A DNA stretch of 35,311 bases, from assembly GCA_024403335.1 (NCBI GenBank), contig JAKSSA010000026.1, forward strand, positions 1-35,311. Direction: 5' to 3'. Made by a program: the position numbers and the translations under genes. Positions 9,333 through 16,745 of the stretch are shown piece after piece. This DNA is from Lachnospiraceae bacterium. GTDB taxonomy: Bacteria; Bacillota; Clostridia; Lachnospirales; Lachnospiraceae. The notes under the pieces are model-generated. The model searched no databases and was not told where the DNA came from. It saw only the letters and a program-made list of their open reading frames with translations. Position 1 is the stretch's first letter. Each line of letters opens with the position of its first letter.

Positions 9333-10445
9333 TTATTTCACATCAATTATAAGATATTCACTTCTCTTTGCAGTCTTAAAAGGAAATCCCCAGCCTGCCA
9401 CGCCTGAAGAAACAATTAAATGCTTTTTCTTTGTATACTCACCATATGTAGGATCACCTAAAATATCCATTATAATGCCAATCGGCCACATCTGACCGCC
9501 ATGAGTATGTCCGGAAAGCAGTAAATCTGATTTTCCTTCCTCCAAATTAGGCTGATGATCAATTTCAAGAATAAAGTAATCCGGCTTTATGCCACCACCC
9601 AATTCAAAAGCCCTGCCAAAAGCTTCCAAATCCTTCAAAGACAATCTTTCTCCCATTGACAAATCTTTCCTGCCAATCAAAAGAAAATCCTTATCAATTA
9701 TCACCGCTTCATCATCTAAAACAGTAATTCCGGCCTTGTGTAAAGCTTCCAGATATTCATTCCATGAATAGCTTCTCTGTTCTTTATCCCTATATAACTG
9801 CAAATCATGATTGCCATATACATAATAAGTGCCATATTTGCTCTTAAGTCCGGATAAAATCTCAAAAATCTCATGCATTTCCTCATTTGAAGTTTCCTCT
9901 TCGGTGATATCACCTCCAAGTATTATCAAATCCGGATTTTTTGCATTAATTTCATCAATTTTTTCCTTCAAAACCTGTTTTTTCTGTATTCCTCCGTAAT
10001 GAACATCTGAAAGAAAAGCGATTCTGTATCCATTGCCATCAATTTTCTGCGAATCAAGCTCATATTCCGTAACTACCAGATGATTTAAATTCCAATATCC
10101 GTAAAAAATAAAAGCTATAGTAGCTATGGCAGGCAGTAAATACCGCCATGAGCTGTTCCACTTTGATTCCTTTTTCAGCTTGCAGACTTTATTGACAAGC
10201 CACATGACAATATCAGTAATCAAAGCTAAAACAAGAAAATGTAATGATATTATTCCCGGAACAGAAAAAACCATAAAAGACATAGCGCATATGATAAGTG
10301 ACAAAGCAATGCGAACTGCTTTCCAAAGCTTCTTTTTTTCAAGCTTCATCAAAGGCTTTGTCAAACGCATGATAAGTCTGAAAGCATAAATCAGCAGCAA
10401 AATCAGTACCGGAACAAATGCCAAAGTATAATATAAAAATTTCAT
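9333..10445 (-). CDS. Membrane-anchored calcineurin-like metallophosphoesterase
   Basis: 370 residues. About four hydrophobic segments (near 5-25, 43-62, 63-83 and 105-122) precede a metallophosphoesterase domain. Its metal-binding motifs appear in order: LSDVHYGG, ILGGDITEE, YGNHDL and LSGHTHGGQMW. This architecture is that of the YkuE/YaeI-like family, whose members hydrolyse phosphoesters such as those of lipids or nucleotides at the membrane; the substrate is unknown here. The start at 10445 is preceded by AAGG and an overlapping GGAG. A good promoter lies at 10501-10529. The ABC transporter genes follow on the same strand after 250 bp. Confidence 0.9.
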   Translation of the reverse strand: MKFLYYTLAFVPVLILLLIYAFRLIMRLTKPLMKLEKKKLWKAVRIALSLIICAMSFMVFSVPGIISLHFLVLALITDIVMWLVNKVCKLKKESKWNSSWRYLLPAIATIAFIFYGYWNLNHLVVTEYELDSQKIDGNGYRIAFLSDVHYGGIQKKQVLKEKIDEINAKNPDLIILGGDITEEETSNEEMHEIFEILSGLKSKYGTYYVYGNHDLQLYRDKEQRSYSWNEYLEALHKAGITVLDDEAVIIDKDFLLIGRKDLSMGERLSLKDLEAFGRAFELGGGIKPDYFILEIDHQPNLEEGKSDLLLSGHTHGGQMWPIGIIMDILGDPTYGEYTKKKHLIVSSGVAGWGFPFKTAKRSEYLIIDVK

Positions 10446-10500
10446 CTCCTACCTTACCTTATGTTGTTTCATTTCAGCTAAAAATAACTCTTAAAGGTTT

Positions 10501-10529
10501 ATTATACTATTTCCATATAGATTAGACAA
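10501..10529 (-). promoter_or_regulatory. Putative metallophosphoesterase promoter
   Basis: TTGTCT (10529-10524), a 17-bp spacer and a perfect TATAAT (10506-10501) on the minus strand, about 55 bp before the start codon. Confidence 0.6.
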
Positions 10530-10590
10530 GACAGTCTGAAAAAATAAGAGGCACACATGGAATGACATGACAGATATGAAATGATGTGGA

Positions 10591-10650
10591 CTTAGATAGG
10601 ATTAGATAGACTTAAATGGTATTGAATGGAAATTAAATGGAATAAGAAAT
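10591..10650. repeat. AT-rich sequence with an approximate 10-base period
   Basis: The 348-bp gap 10446-10794 contains no gene. From 10591 it carries degenerate decamers of the TTAGATAGGA / TTAAATGGTA kind, one after another. It lies just beyond the amtB terminator. No function can be assigned. Confidence 0.4.
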
Positions 10651-10654
10651 ACAT

Positions 10655-10682
10655 AAAAAGGCGCCTGCATTAAACAAGCGCC
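10655..10682 (-). terminator. Intrinsic terminator of the glnN-amtB unit
   Basis: On the minus strand an 8-bp stem (GGCGCUUG with CAGGCGCC, one G-U pair) and a 7-base loop are followed by TTTTT (10659-10655). Unlike the four attenuators it lacks the upstream GGC-AANGNN-GUC hairpin, so it should be unconditional. Confidence 0.8.
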
Positions 10683-10739
10683 CATGGTAAACATTATTCT
10701 TGTTACTCTTAATTCTGCAAAATCTTATAATCTACAATG

Positions 10740-10793
10740 CTTTGTATTCTATTTGATTCTACAAAACTTTGTATTCTATTCAATCCTGCAAAT
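10740..10793. repeat. 27-bp tandem repeat abutting the amtB stop codon
   Basis: Two units (10740-10766 and 10767-10793, beginning CTTTGTATTCTATT) match except at about five positions. On the amtB strand, TTGCAGGAT from the last codons of amtB reappears in the next unit, so the array extends into the coding end, and further degraded copies reach about 10710. Confidence 0.7.
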
Positions 10794-10794
10794 C

Positions 10795-12609
10795 CTATTC
10801 TTCATCCTGCAAAGCGTCATATCCTGTTTCACCTGTACGAACCTTGATTACGTTCTCTACATCATAAACGAAGATCTTGCCATCGCCGATATGTCCTGTA
10901 TAAAGTACCTTCTTTGCAGTTTCAACAACTAATGCAACAGGTACCTTGCTTATAACCATTTCAACCTGAATCTTAGGAAGAAGTGAAGGTTCAAGCACTG
11001 TTCCTCTGTAGTACTCCGGTTTGCCCTTCTGAACACCACAACCCATTACATGAGTAACTGTCATACCGGTAATACCAATACCAATCATTGCATCCTTCAA
11101 GGTCTCAAGCATACGCTCCTTGCAGATAATTTCAACCTTAGTCATCTTAGGAGTACCACTCTCAGAAGCTGCCTTCTTAGGAGCCACAACAACAGGAATA
11201 GCTTCCTCAACTGAACTTCCGCCGGCATTTTCTCCACCCTCAGAAGCAATCTTTGCAACAAGCTCTGTATCAGGATTTTCAAGATAAGAAATACCAAAAC
11301 CGTCATCCATCATTGCAAAACCTGCATATGCTGAAGGCAAACCATGTTCTGTCTTATCAAGACCGATAATTTCTTCTTCTGCAGTAACTCTTAAACCAAA
11401 AATCTTCTTAATAACAATAAATGTAATAGTAATAGTAACAGCGGTGAAAGCAGCAGTTGCTAAGAGACCAACACACTGAATTCCTAAAAGCTTAAATCCG
11501 CCACCGTAGAAAAGACCTTCGCCACAAATCTGGTTAGCACCAAAGTTTACACCATCACCAAAACCACGAGCATAAGCAGGAGCAGTTTCAGTAGCAAACA
11601 AACCAACAGCTAAAGTTCCCCAGATACCATTTAACATGTGAACACCAACAGCACCAACAGGGTCATCAATATGAAGCTTGTTATCAAGTAACCAGATACC
11701 AAAGATAACAATAAGACCTGAAACAGCACCAATAATTGTTGCACCAAATGCATCACATACATCACAAGGAGCAGTAATAGCAACCAAACCTGCCAAAGAT
11801 GCGTTCAAACACATTGAAACATCAGGCTTGCCATACTTAACCCAGGTGAATACCATACAAACAACAGTTGCAACTGCAGGAGCTATTGTTGTTGTTACAA
11901 AAATTGAACCCATTTCTGCAACAGATACTGCAGCAGCGCCGTTAAAGCCATACCAGCCAAGCCAGAGAATGAAAACACCAAGGCAGCCTAAAGCGATGTT
12001 GTGTCCGGGGAAAGCATTAACTTTAGTAACCTTTCCATCTTTTCCTTTTACAAACTTACCAATTCTTGGTCCTAAGATATAAGCACCAATCAATGCGCAG
12101 ATACCACCAACCATGTGAATGCAGTTTGAACCTGCGAAATCATGGAAACCAATCTGTGAAAGCCAGCCGCCACCCCATGTCCAATGAGCTTCAATAGGGT
12201 AGATAATTGCTGAAATAACTGCTGAATAAATACAGTAGCTTAAGAATTTTGTTCTCTCTGCCATTGCACCTGATACAATAGTAGCAGTGGTAGCACAGAA
12301 AACAAGGTTAAATACGAAGTTTGACCAGTCAAACTCTGCATAGTTGGTAAAAATATCAAAGTTCGGAATACCTACAAGTCCAAACAATGCATCTTCACCA
12401 AGGAATAAACCAAAGCCTATAAGTATGAACATTACTGTACCAATACAAAAGTCCATAAGGTTTTTCATGATGATGTTACCGGTATTTTTAGCTCTGGTAA
12501 AACCTGCTTCTACCATTGCGAAACCTGCCTGCATCCAGAATACCAGTGCCGCGCCAATGAGGAACCAAAGCCCCCAAAGTTCCGATGTTACAAATTCTAA
12601 ATCGCCCAT
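10795..12609 (-). CDS. amtB: Ammonium transporter with fused C-terminal PII (GlnB/GlnK) domain
   Basis: 604 residues. About residues 1-405 form the Amt channel with eleven or so membrane segments. The pore twin histidines are His165 (NCIHMVGG) and His324 (GVHMLNG). After a roughly 85-residue cytoplasmic linker, residues 489-604 form a complete PII domain: a T-loop (QKGKPEYYRG) with Tyr534 aligned to the uridylylated Tyr51 of GlnB/GlnK, the nucleotide motif TGHIGDGKIFV and the C-terminal RTGE. Separate GlnK proteins block Amt pores when nitrogen is plentiful; here the inhibitor would be tethered, presumably one PII trimer per channel trimer. GGAGG precedes the start. The gene lies downstream of glnN behind an ANTAR-type attenuator (12714-12761), so expression should follow nitrogen status. 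No free PII gene is in the window. Confidence 0.97.
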   Translation of the reverse strand: MGDLEFVTSELWGLWFLIGAALVFWMQAGFAMVEAGFTRAKNTGNIIMKNLMDFCIGTVMFILIGFGLFLGEDALFGLVGIPNFDIFTNYAEFDWSNFVFNLVFCATTATIVSGAMAERTKFLSYCIYSAVISAIIYPIEAHWTWGGGWLSQIGFHDFAGSNCIHMVGGICALIGAYILGPRIGKFVKGKDGKVTKVNAFPGHNIALGCLGVFILWLGWYGFNGAAAVSVAEMGSIFVTTTIAPAVATVVCMVFTWVKYGKPDVSMCLNASLAGLVAITAPCDVCDAFGATIIGAVSGLIVIFGIWLLDNKLHIDDPVGAVGVHMLNGIWGTLAVGLFATETAPAYARGFGDGVNFGANQICGEGLFYGGGFKLLGIQCVGLLATAAFTAVTITITFIVIKKIFGLRVTAEEEIIGLDKTEHGLPSAYAGFAMMDDGFGISYLENPDTELVAKIASEGGENAGGSSVEEAIPVVVAPKKAASESGTPKMTKVEIICKERMLETLKDAMIGIGITGMTVTHVMGCGVQKGKPEYYRGTVLEPSLLPKIQVEMVISKVPVALVVETAKKVLYTGHIGDGKIFVYDVENVIKVRTGETGYDALQDEE

Positions 12610-12713
12610 AATCTTTCCTCCGTTTACAATAGATTCCCCAATCCTTCTCTTAGGAAAGTCCCCTTTTTTTCACACTGAGTTTGCTTAAGTTTTTTTATTC
12701 ACTAAAGCCTTAT

Positions 12714-12761
12714 AAAAAAGGCCAAAACACTTTTCCCAGTGTTTTGACCTCATTGCCAAAA
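12714..12761 (-). promoter_or_regulatory. ANTAR-type attenuator in the amtB leader
   Basis: Antiterminator hairpin: UUUUGGC (12761-12755), loop AAUGAG (12754-12749), GUCAAAA (12748-12742), 7 bp. Loop position 1 is A and position 4 is G. Competing terminator: 12-bp stem pairing 12749-12738 with 12731-12720, loop GGGAAA, then TTTTTT (12719-12714). The two structures share bases 12749-12742, so only one can form. The lower stem is U-A here where the glnN element has A-U, a covariation that keeps the pairing. It lies about 100 bases after the glnN stop, and I see no good promoter in that gap, so it may act on transcripts entering from glnN. Confidence 0.85.
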
Positions 12762-12779
12762 ACTAATTTCTTAAGCTTA

Positions 12780-12805
12780 TTAATCACTTAAATTAATCAC
12801 TTAAA
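12780..12805. repeat. Perfect 13-bp tandem repeat upstream of the amtB attenuator
   Basis: TTAATCACTTAAA at 12780-12792 is repeated without mismatch at 12793-12805, between the glnN stop and the amtB attenuator. It may be a protein-binding site for an amtB promoter that I cannot otherwise find, or a replication-slippage duplication. Confidence 0.8.
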
Positions 12806-12857
12806 TACTTTCTTAAAGCTTATTATTTGCTTTTCTTCCTATTATTACTTTCTTATA

Positions 12858-14951
12858 TTATTTAACTCCGAATAAAAGCTTTGCATAAGTCGGGAATGGC
12901 CAATACTCTTCTGAAGTATTAACTTCTGCTTCATCAGCAGCTTCACGAAGTGCAGCCATTGCAGGGAGAACATAATCGCGAATAGCATAGCTTTGTTCAA
13001 TGATATCATCGATTGACTTAGCCTTTGCTGTTTCTGCTTCCAAAGCCTTTGTAGCTTCATAAATCTCATCAGATAACTTACCAAGCTTTCCAACTACTTC
13101 CTTCTCATAATAGCAATTTGCTTCAGGAACAACAGCCTTCTTTTCAACTGCTGTCTTTGCAACAGTGGCTGTATATTTCTCAACTGCAGGTAAAATCATC
13201 TTTCTTGACATATCGCTCATTGTACGTGCTTCAATGAAAACTGTCTTGCAGTAGTTCTCAAGCATGATCTCGCATCTTGACTTAAGTTCAACCTCTGTAA
13301 ATATGTTCTCGCCAATAAGCATGTCAGCATTCTTCTTATCAAGAATATGAGGCATACAGTCAGGAGTTGTCTTGTAATTGCAAAGACCTCTCTTTTCTGC
13401 TTCCTTAACCCAGCTGTCATCATAACCGTTTCCGTTAAAGAGAATTCTCTTATGTTCTTTAATGGTACGCTTAATCATTTCATTCAATGCAGCCTCAAAA
13501 TCAGGAGCAGCTTCAAGTTCATCTGCAAACACTCTCAAGGTATCAGCAACTGCTGCATTAAGCATGATGTTTGTACATGAAATGCTGTTTGAAGAACCAA
13601 GTGATCTGAATTCAAACTTGTTACCTGTAAATGCAAAAGGTGATGTTCTGTTACGGTCTGTTGTATCCTTTGCAAATCTTGGAAGAACTGATACACCAAG
13701 CTTCATAACCTGCTTTTCTGAACCCGCATAAGGCTTTCCGGTTTCGATAGCATCCAAAATTGCTGTTAATTCATCACCAAGGAAAATCGAAATAATTGCC
13801 GGGGGTGCCTCGTTAGCACCGAGTCTGTGGTCGTTACTTGCTGTAGCTACAGCGATTCTAAGAAGGTCCTGATAATCGTCGACCGCTTTAATAACTGCAA
13901 CAAGGAACAAAAGGAACTGAGCATTTTCATAAGGCGTAGATCCGGGTGAAAGGAGATTAGTTCCTGTGTCAGTGGAGATAGACCAGTTATTGTGTTTACC
14001 CGAACCGTTCACCCCAGCAAACGGTTTTTCATGAAGAAGACATGCAAGACCATGCTTCTGTGCCACCTTCTGCATAATTTCCATTGTCAACTGATTGTGG
14101 TCTGTTGCAATGTTTGTGGTTGTGTAGATAGGTGCCAATTCGTGCTGAGCAGGAGCAACTTCGTTATGCTGTGTCTTAGCAAGAATGCCAAGCTTCCAGA
14201 GTTCATCATTCAATTCCTCCATGAATGCTGCAACTCTTGGCTTAATAGCACCGAAGTAATGGTCATCCATTTCCTGTCCTTTAGGAGGCATTGCACCAAA
14301 AAGTGTTCTGCCTGTATACATCAAGTCAGGGCGTGCATTGAACATCTCACCATCAACAAGGAAATATTCCTGTTCAGGTCCAACTGATGTTCTAACTGCC
14401 TTAACATCGTCATTTCCAAATAATTTCAAAACTCTCAATGCCTGCTTGTTCAAAGCCTCCATTGATCTTAACAAAGGAGTCTTCTTATCAAGTGCTTCAC
14501 CGCCGTATGAGCAGAAAGCTGTAGGAATGCAAAGTGTTTTTGCCTTAATAAAGGCATATGAGGTAGGATCCCATGCGGTATAACCTCTTGCTTCAAAGGT
14601 AGCTCTGATACCACCTGAAGGGAAAGAAGATGCATCAGGTTCACCCTTGATAAGTTCCTTTCCTGAGAATTCCATGATTACTCTTCCGTCTGATGCAGGA
14701 GTAATAAAGCTGTCATGCTTCTCTGCTGTCTTACCGGTAAGAGGCTGGAACCAATGTGTATAATGTGTTGCACCCTGTGCTACTGCCCAATCCTTCATTG
14801 CTGTAGCAACTGCATTTGCAACTGAAATATCTAATTTAGCGCCTTCGTCAATGGTCTTTCTGAGAGACTGGTAAACGTCTGCTGACAACATAGCCTTCAT
14901 AACTCTGTCATCAAATACTTTACTGCCGAAATAATCTGATACTGTTTCCAT
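12858..14951 (-). CDS. glnN: Glutamine synthetase type III
   Basis: 697 residues from the ATG at 14951, chosen over one at 14993 because AAGGAG lies 7 bases upstream. It has the GSIII size and signatures: [20 protein letters not shown] N-terminal region, [33 protein letters not shown] and [14 protein letters not shown], which hold the metal, ATP and glutamate ligands. It makes glutamine from glutamate, ammonium and ATP in the cytoplasm, as a large oligomer. It has its own promoter and an ANTAR-type attenuator (15034-15115) and is followed by amtB on the same strand. With GltB/GltD upstream it forms the GS-GOGAT route. A second, GSI-like gene lies at 23887-25107. Confidence 0.97.
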   Translation of the reverse strand: METVSDYFGSKVFDDRVMKAMLSADVYQSLRKTIDEGAKLDISVANAVATAMKDWAVAQGATHYTHWFQPLTGKTAEKHDSFITPASDGRVIMEFSGKELIKGEPDASSFPSGGIRATFEARGYTAWDPTSYAFIKAKTLCIPTAFCSYGGEALDKKTPLLRSMEALNKQALRVLKLFGNDDVKAVRTSVGPEQEYFLVDGEMFNARPDLMYTGRTLFGAMPPKGQEMDDHYFGAIKPRVAAFMEELNDELWKLGILAKTQHNEVAPAQHELAPIYTTTNIATDHNQLTMEIMQKVAQKHGLACLLHEKPFAGVNGSGKHNNWSISTDTGTNLLSPGSTPYENAQFLLFLVAVIKAVDDYQDLLRIAVATASNDHRLGANEAPPAIISIFLGDELTAILDAIETGKPYAGSEKQVMKLGVSVLPRFAKDTTDRNRTSPFAFTGNKFEFRSLGSSNSISCTNIMLNAAVADTLRVFADELEAAPDFEAALNEMIKRTIKEHKRILFNGNGYDDSWVKEAEKRGLCNYKTTPDCMPHILDKKNADMLIGENIFTEVELKSRCEIMLENYCKTVFIEARTMSDMSRKMILPAVEKYTATVAKTAVEKKAVVPEANCYYEKEVVGKLGKLSDEIYEATKALEAETAKAKSIDDIIEQSYAIRDYVLPAMAALREAADEAEVNTSEEYWPFPTYAKLLFGVK

Positions 14952-15033
14952 AACATGTCTCCTTTGCTTTTTTATCTTTCCTGCCCTTATCAAGCCTTTA
15001 TTTCAAGCTTTGATAGCAGTAAATAACAAAAAG

Positions 15034-15074
15034 AAAAAGCGCCTTTGGAATTCTCCAAAGACGCCGTTGCCTTT
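15034..15074 (-). promoter_or_regulatory. ANTAR-type attenuator in the glnN leader
   Basis: Antiterminator hairpin: AAAGGC (15074-15069), loop AACGGC (15068-15063), GUCUUU (15062-15057), 6 bp with one G-U; loop A1 and G4 present. Terminator: 11-bp stem pairing 15064-15054 with 15049-15039, loop GAAU, then TTTTT (15038-15034). The shared bases 15064-15057 make the two exclusive. The ANTAR protein at 23062-23646 is the obvious partner. No second hairpin with the A1/G4 loop lies upstream. Confidence 0.88.
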
Positions 15075-15086
15075 CTTATGTTCGAG

Positions 15087-15115
15087 ATATTACTACTTTG
15101 TTTTTATCTTGTCAA
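15087..15115 (-). promoter_or_regulatory. glnN promoter
   Basis: Consensus TTGACA (15115-15110), a 17-bp spacer and TAATAT (15092-15087). Start of transcription is expected near 15082-15079, only about 5-8 bases before the antiterminator hairpin. No convincing terminator for gltD is seen in 15116-15198. Confidence 0.85.
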
Positions 15116-15198
15116 CACATATTTTACAATTTTTCAAAAAACTTTTTTAAGTGTATTTTTCAAAGTGGAAATAAACTTTTCACTTCGGCAAAAACTTT

Positions 15199-16713
15199 TT
15201 AAAGGTTTGAATATCCGATAAGATACTCATCAACTTCTCTTGCACAGTCTCTGCCTTCTCTTATTGCCTTAACAACCAATGACTGTCCTGTATGCATGTC
15301 ACCTGCAGTAAAGATTTTATCCTTTGCAGTTTTATGACTGCCATTTTCTGTCTCAACATTTGTTCTTGCATTCACTGAAACCTCAAATGCTTTTGTAACA
15401 TATTCCTCACTTCCAAGGAAGCCTGCTGCAATTAAGACCATCTGGCAGGGAAGTTCCTTTTCACTTCCTTCTACCATAACCATTGATTTTCTTCCGGTTT
15501 CTTCGTCTAATTTGCTTTCAAGTAAAACAGTAACTACGCTTGTAAGGCAGCCCTCTTCGTTTTTCTTAAACTCCTTGACAGTAGTTGTATAAACTCTTGG
15601 ATCATGTCCGAATACTGCTATTGCTTCTTCCTGACCATAGTCTGTCTTGCAAACCATCGGCCATTCAGGCCATGGGTTACTATCAAGTCTCTTATCAGGT
15701 GCCTTTGGCATCATTTCAAGCTGAGTAACAGATTTACAGCCATGACGGATACATGTACCAACACAGTCATTACCTGTATCACCACCACCTATAACAATAA
15801 CATCCTTGCCACAAGCAGAAATATAAGTATCAGGCTTTAATACACATCTTCCATCCTTGTCATTCTCAAAACCGTTATCAAGCATGCTTTTAGTAGTTGA
15901 TGCAAGAAAATCCACTGCAAAGTAAATTCCCTTTGCATCTCTTCCGGGTGCTTTTATATCACGAGGATTAGATGAACCACATGCTAAGACAACTGCATCA
16001 TACTGTTTTACAATATCCTCTGCCAAAACATCCTTGCCGACATTTGAAGAAGTCTTAAAAACAACTCCTTCCTCTTCCATCACTGCTAATTTTCTGTCGA
16101 TAATGCCTTTTTCAAGCTTCATGTTAGGAATTCCGTAACGAAGCAAACCACCAATTCTGTCACTTCTTTCAAAAACCGTAACATTATGTCCTCTGTGATT
16201 TAACTGATCTGCAACTGCCAAACCTGCAGGTCCTGAACCAATAACCGCTACCTTTTTTCCGGTACGATTGACAGGCGGCTTTGCTTTTGCAAGACCTTTT
16301 TCGTAAGCATATTCAATTATTGCCATTTCATTTTCTTTAGTTGAAACAGCTTCACCATTAAGCCCGCAAGTACATGCCTTTTCACATAATGCAGGGCACA
16401 CACGACAGGTAAATTCAGGGAAATTGCTTGTCTTATGTAAACGCTCATATGCTTCTGCAAAATTTCCTCTGTAAACCAAATCGTTCCATTCAGGGATTAA
16501 GTTGTTAAGCGGACAACCTGTTGTCATCCCCTTAACCATCATTCCCGCCTGACAAAAAGGCACACCACAGTCCATGCACCTTGCAGCCTGCTCTCTCTGT
16601 TCTTCAGTAAACAAAGCCTGGTGAAATTCATTATAATTTTTTATTCTTTCAAGGGGCGAAACAGCTTTCGCTTCCTTTCTGTCATATTCCAAAAAGCCTG
16701 TTGCTTTACCCAT
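15199..16713 (-). CDS. gltD: Glutamate synthase (NADPH) small subunit
   Basis: 504 residues, with the normal layout. An N-terminal cysteine-rich part (CMDCGVPFCQ near 40 and CRVCPALCEKACTCG near 103) binds two [4Fe-4S] clusters. The FAD-binding Rossmann motif is VIGSGPAGLAVADQL (near 151), and a second dinucleotide motif VIGGGDTGNDC (near 310) binds NADPH. It passes electrons to GltB, which converts 2-oxoglutarate and glutamine to two glutamates. It follows gltB by 32 bp, with an AGAGG ribosome binding site, in the operon asnB-gltB-gltD. Confidence 0.97.
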   Translation of the reverse strand: MGKATGFLEYDRKEAKAVSPLERIKNYNEFHQALFTEEQREQAARCMDCGVPFCQAGMMVKGMTTGCPLNNLIPEWNDLVYRGNFAEAYERLHKTSNFPEFTCRVCPALCEKACTCGLNGEAVSTKENEMAIIEYAYEKGLAKAKPPVNRTGKKVAVIGSGPAGLAVADQLNHRGHNVTVFERSDRIGGLLRYGIPNMKLEKGIIDRKLAVMEEEGVVFKTSSNVGKDVLAEDIVKQYDAVVLACGSSNPRDIKAPGRDAKGIYFAVDFLASTTKSMLDNGFENDKDGRCVLKPDTYISACGKDVIVIGGGDTGNDCVGTCIRHGCKSVTQLEMMPKAPDKRLDSNPWPEWPMVCKTDYGQEEAIAVFGHDPRVYTTTVKEFKKNEEGCLTSVVTVLLESKLDEETGRKSMVMVEGSEKELPCQMVLIAAGFLGSEEYVTKAFEVSVNARTNVETENGSHKTAKDKIFTAGDMHTGQSLVVKAIREGRDCAREVDEYLIGYSNL

Positions 16714-16745
16714 AACTGCCTCTTTTCGGTATTATATCGATAATG

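Noticed and set aside
10655..10682. Fifth ANTAR-type attenuator
   Set aside because: Its GGCGCC stem looks similar, but the GGC-AANGNN-GUC hairpin does not precede it; it reads as a plain terminator after amtB.
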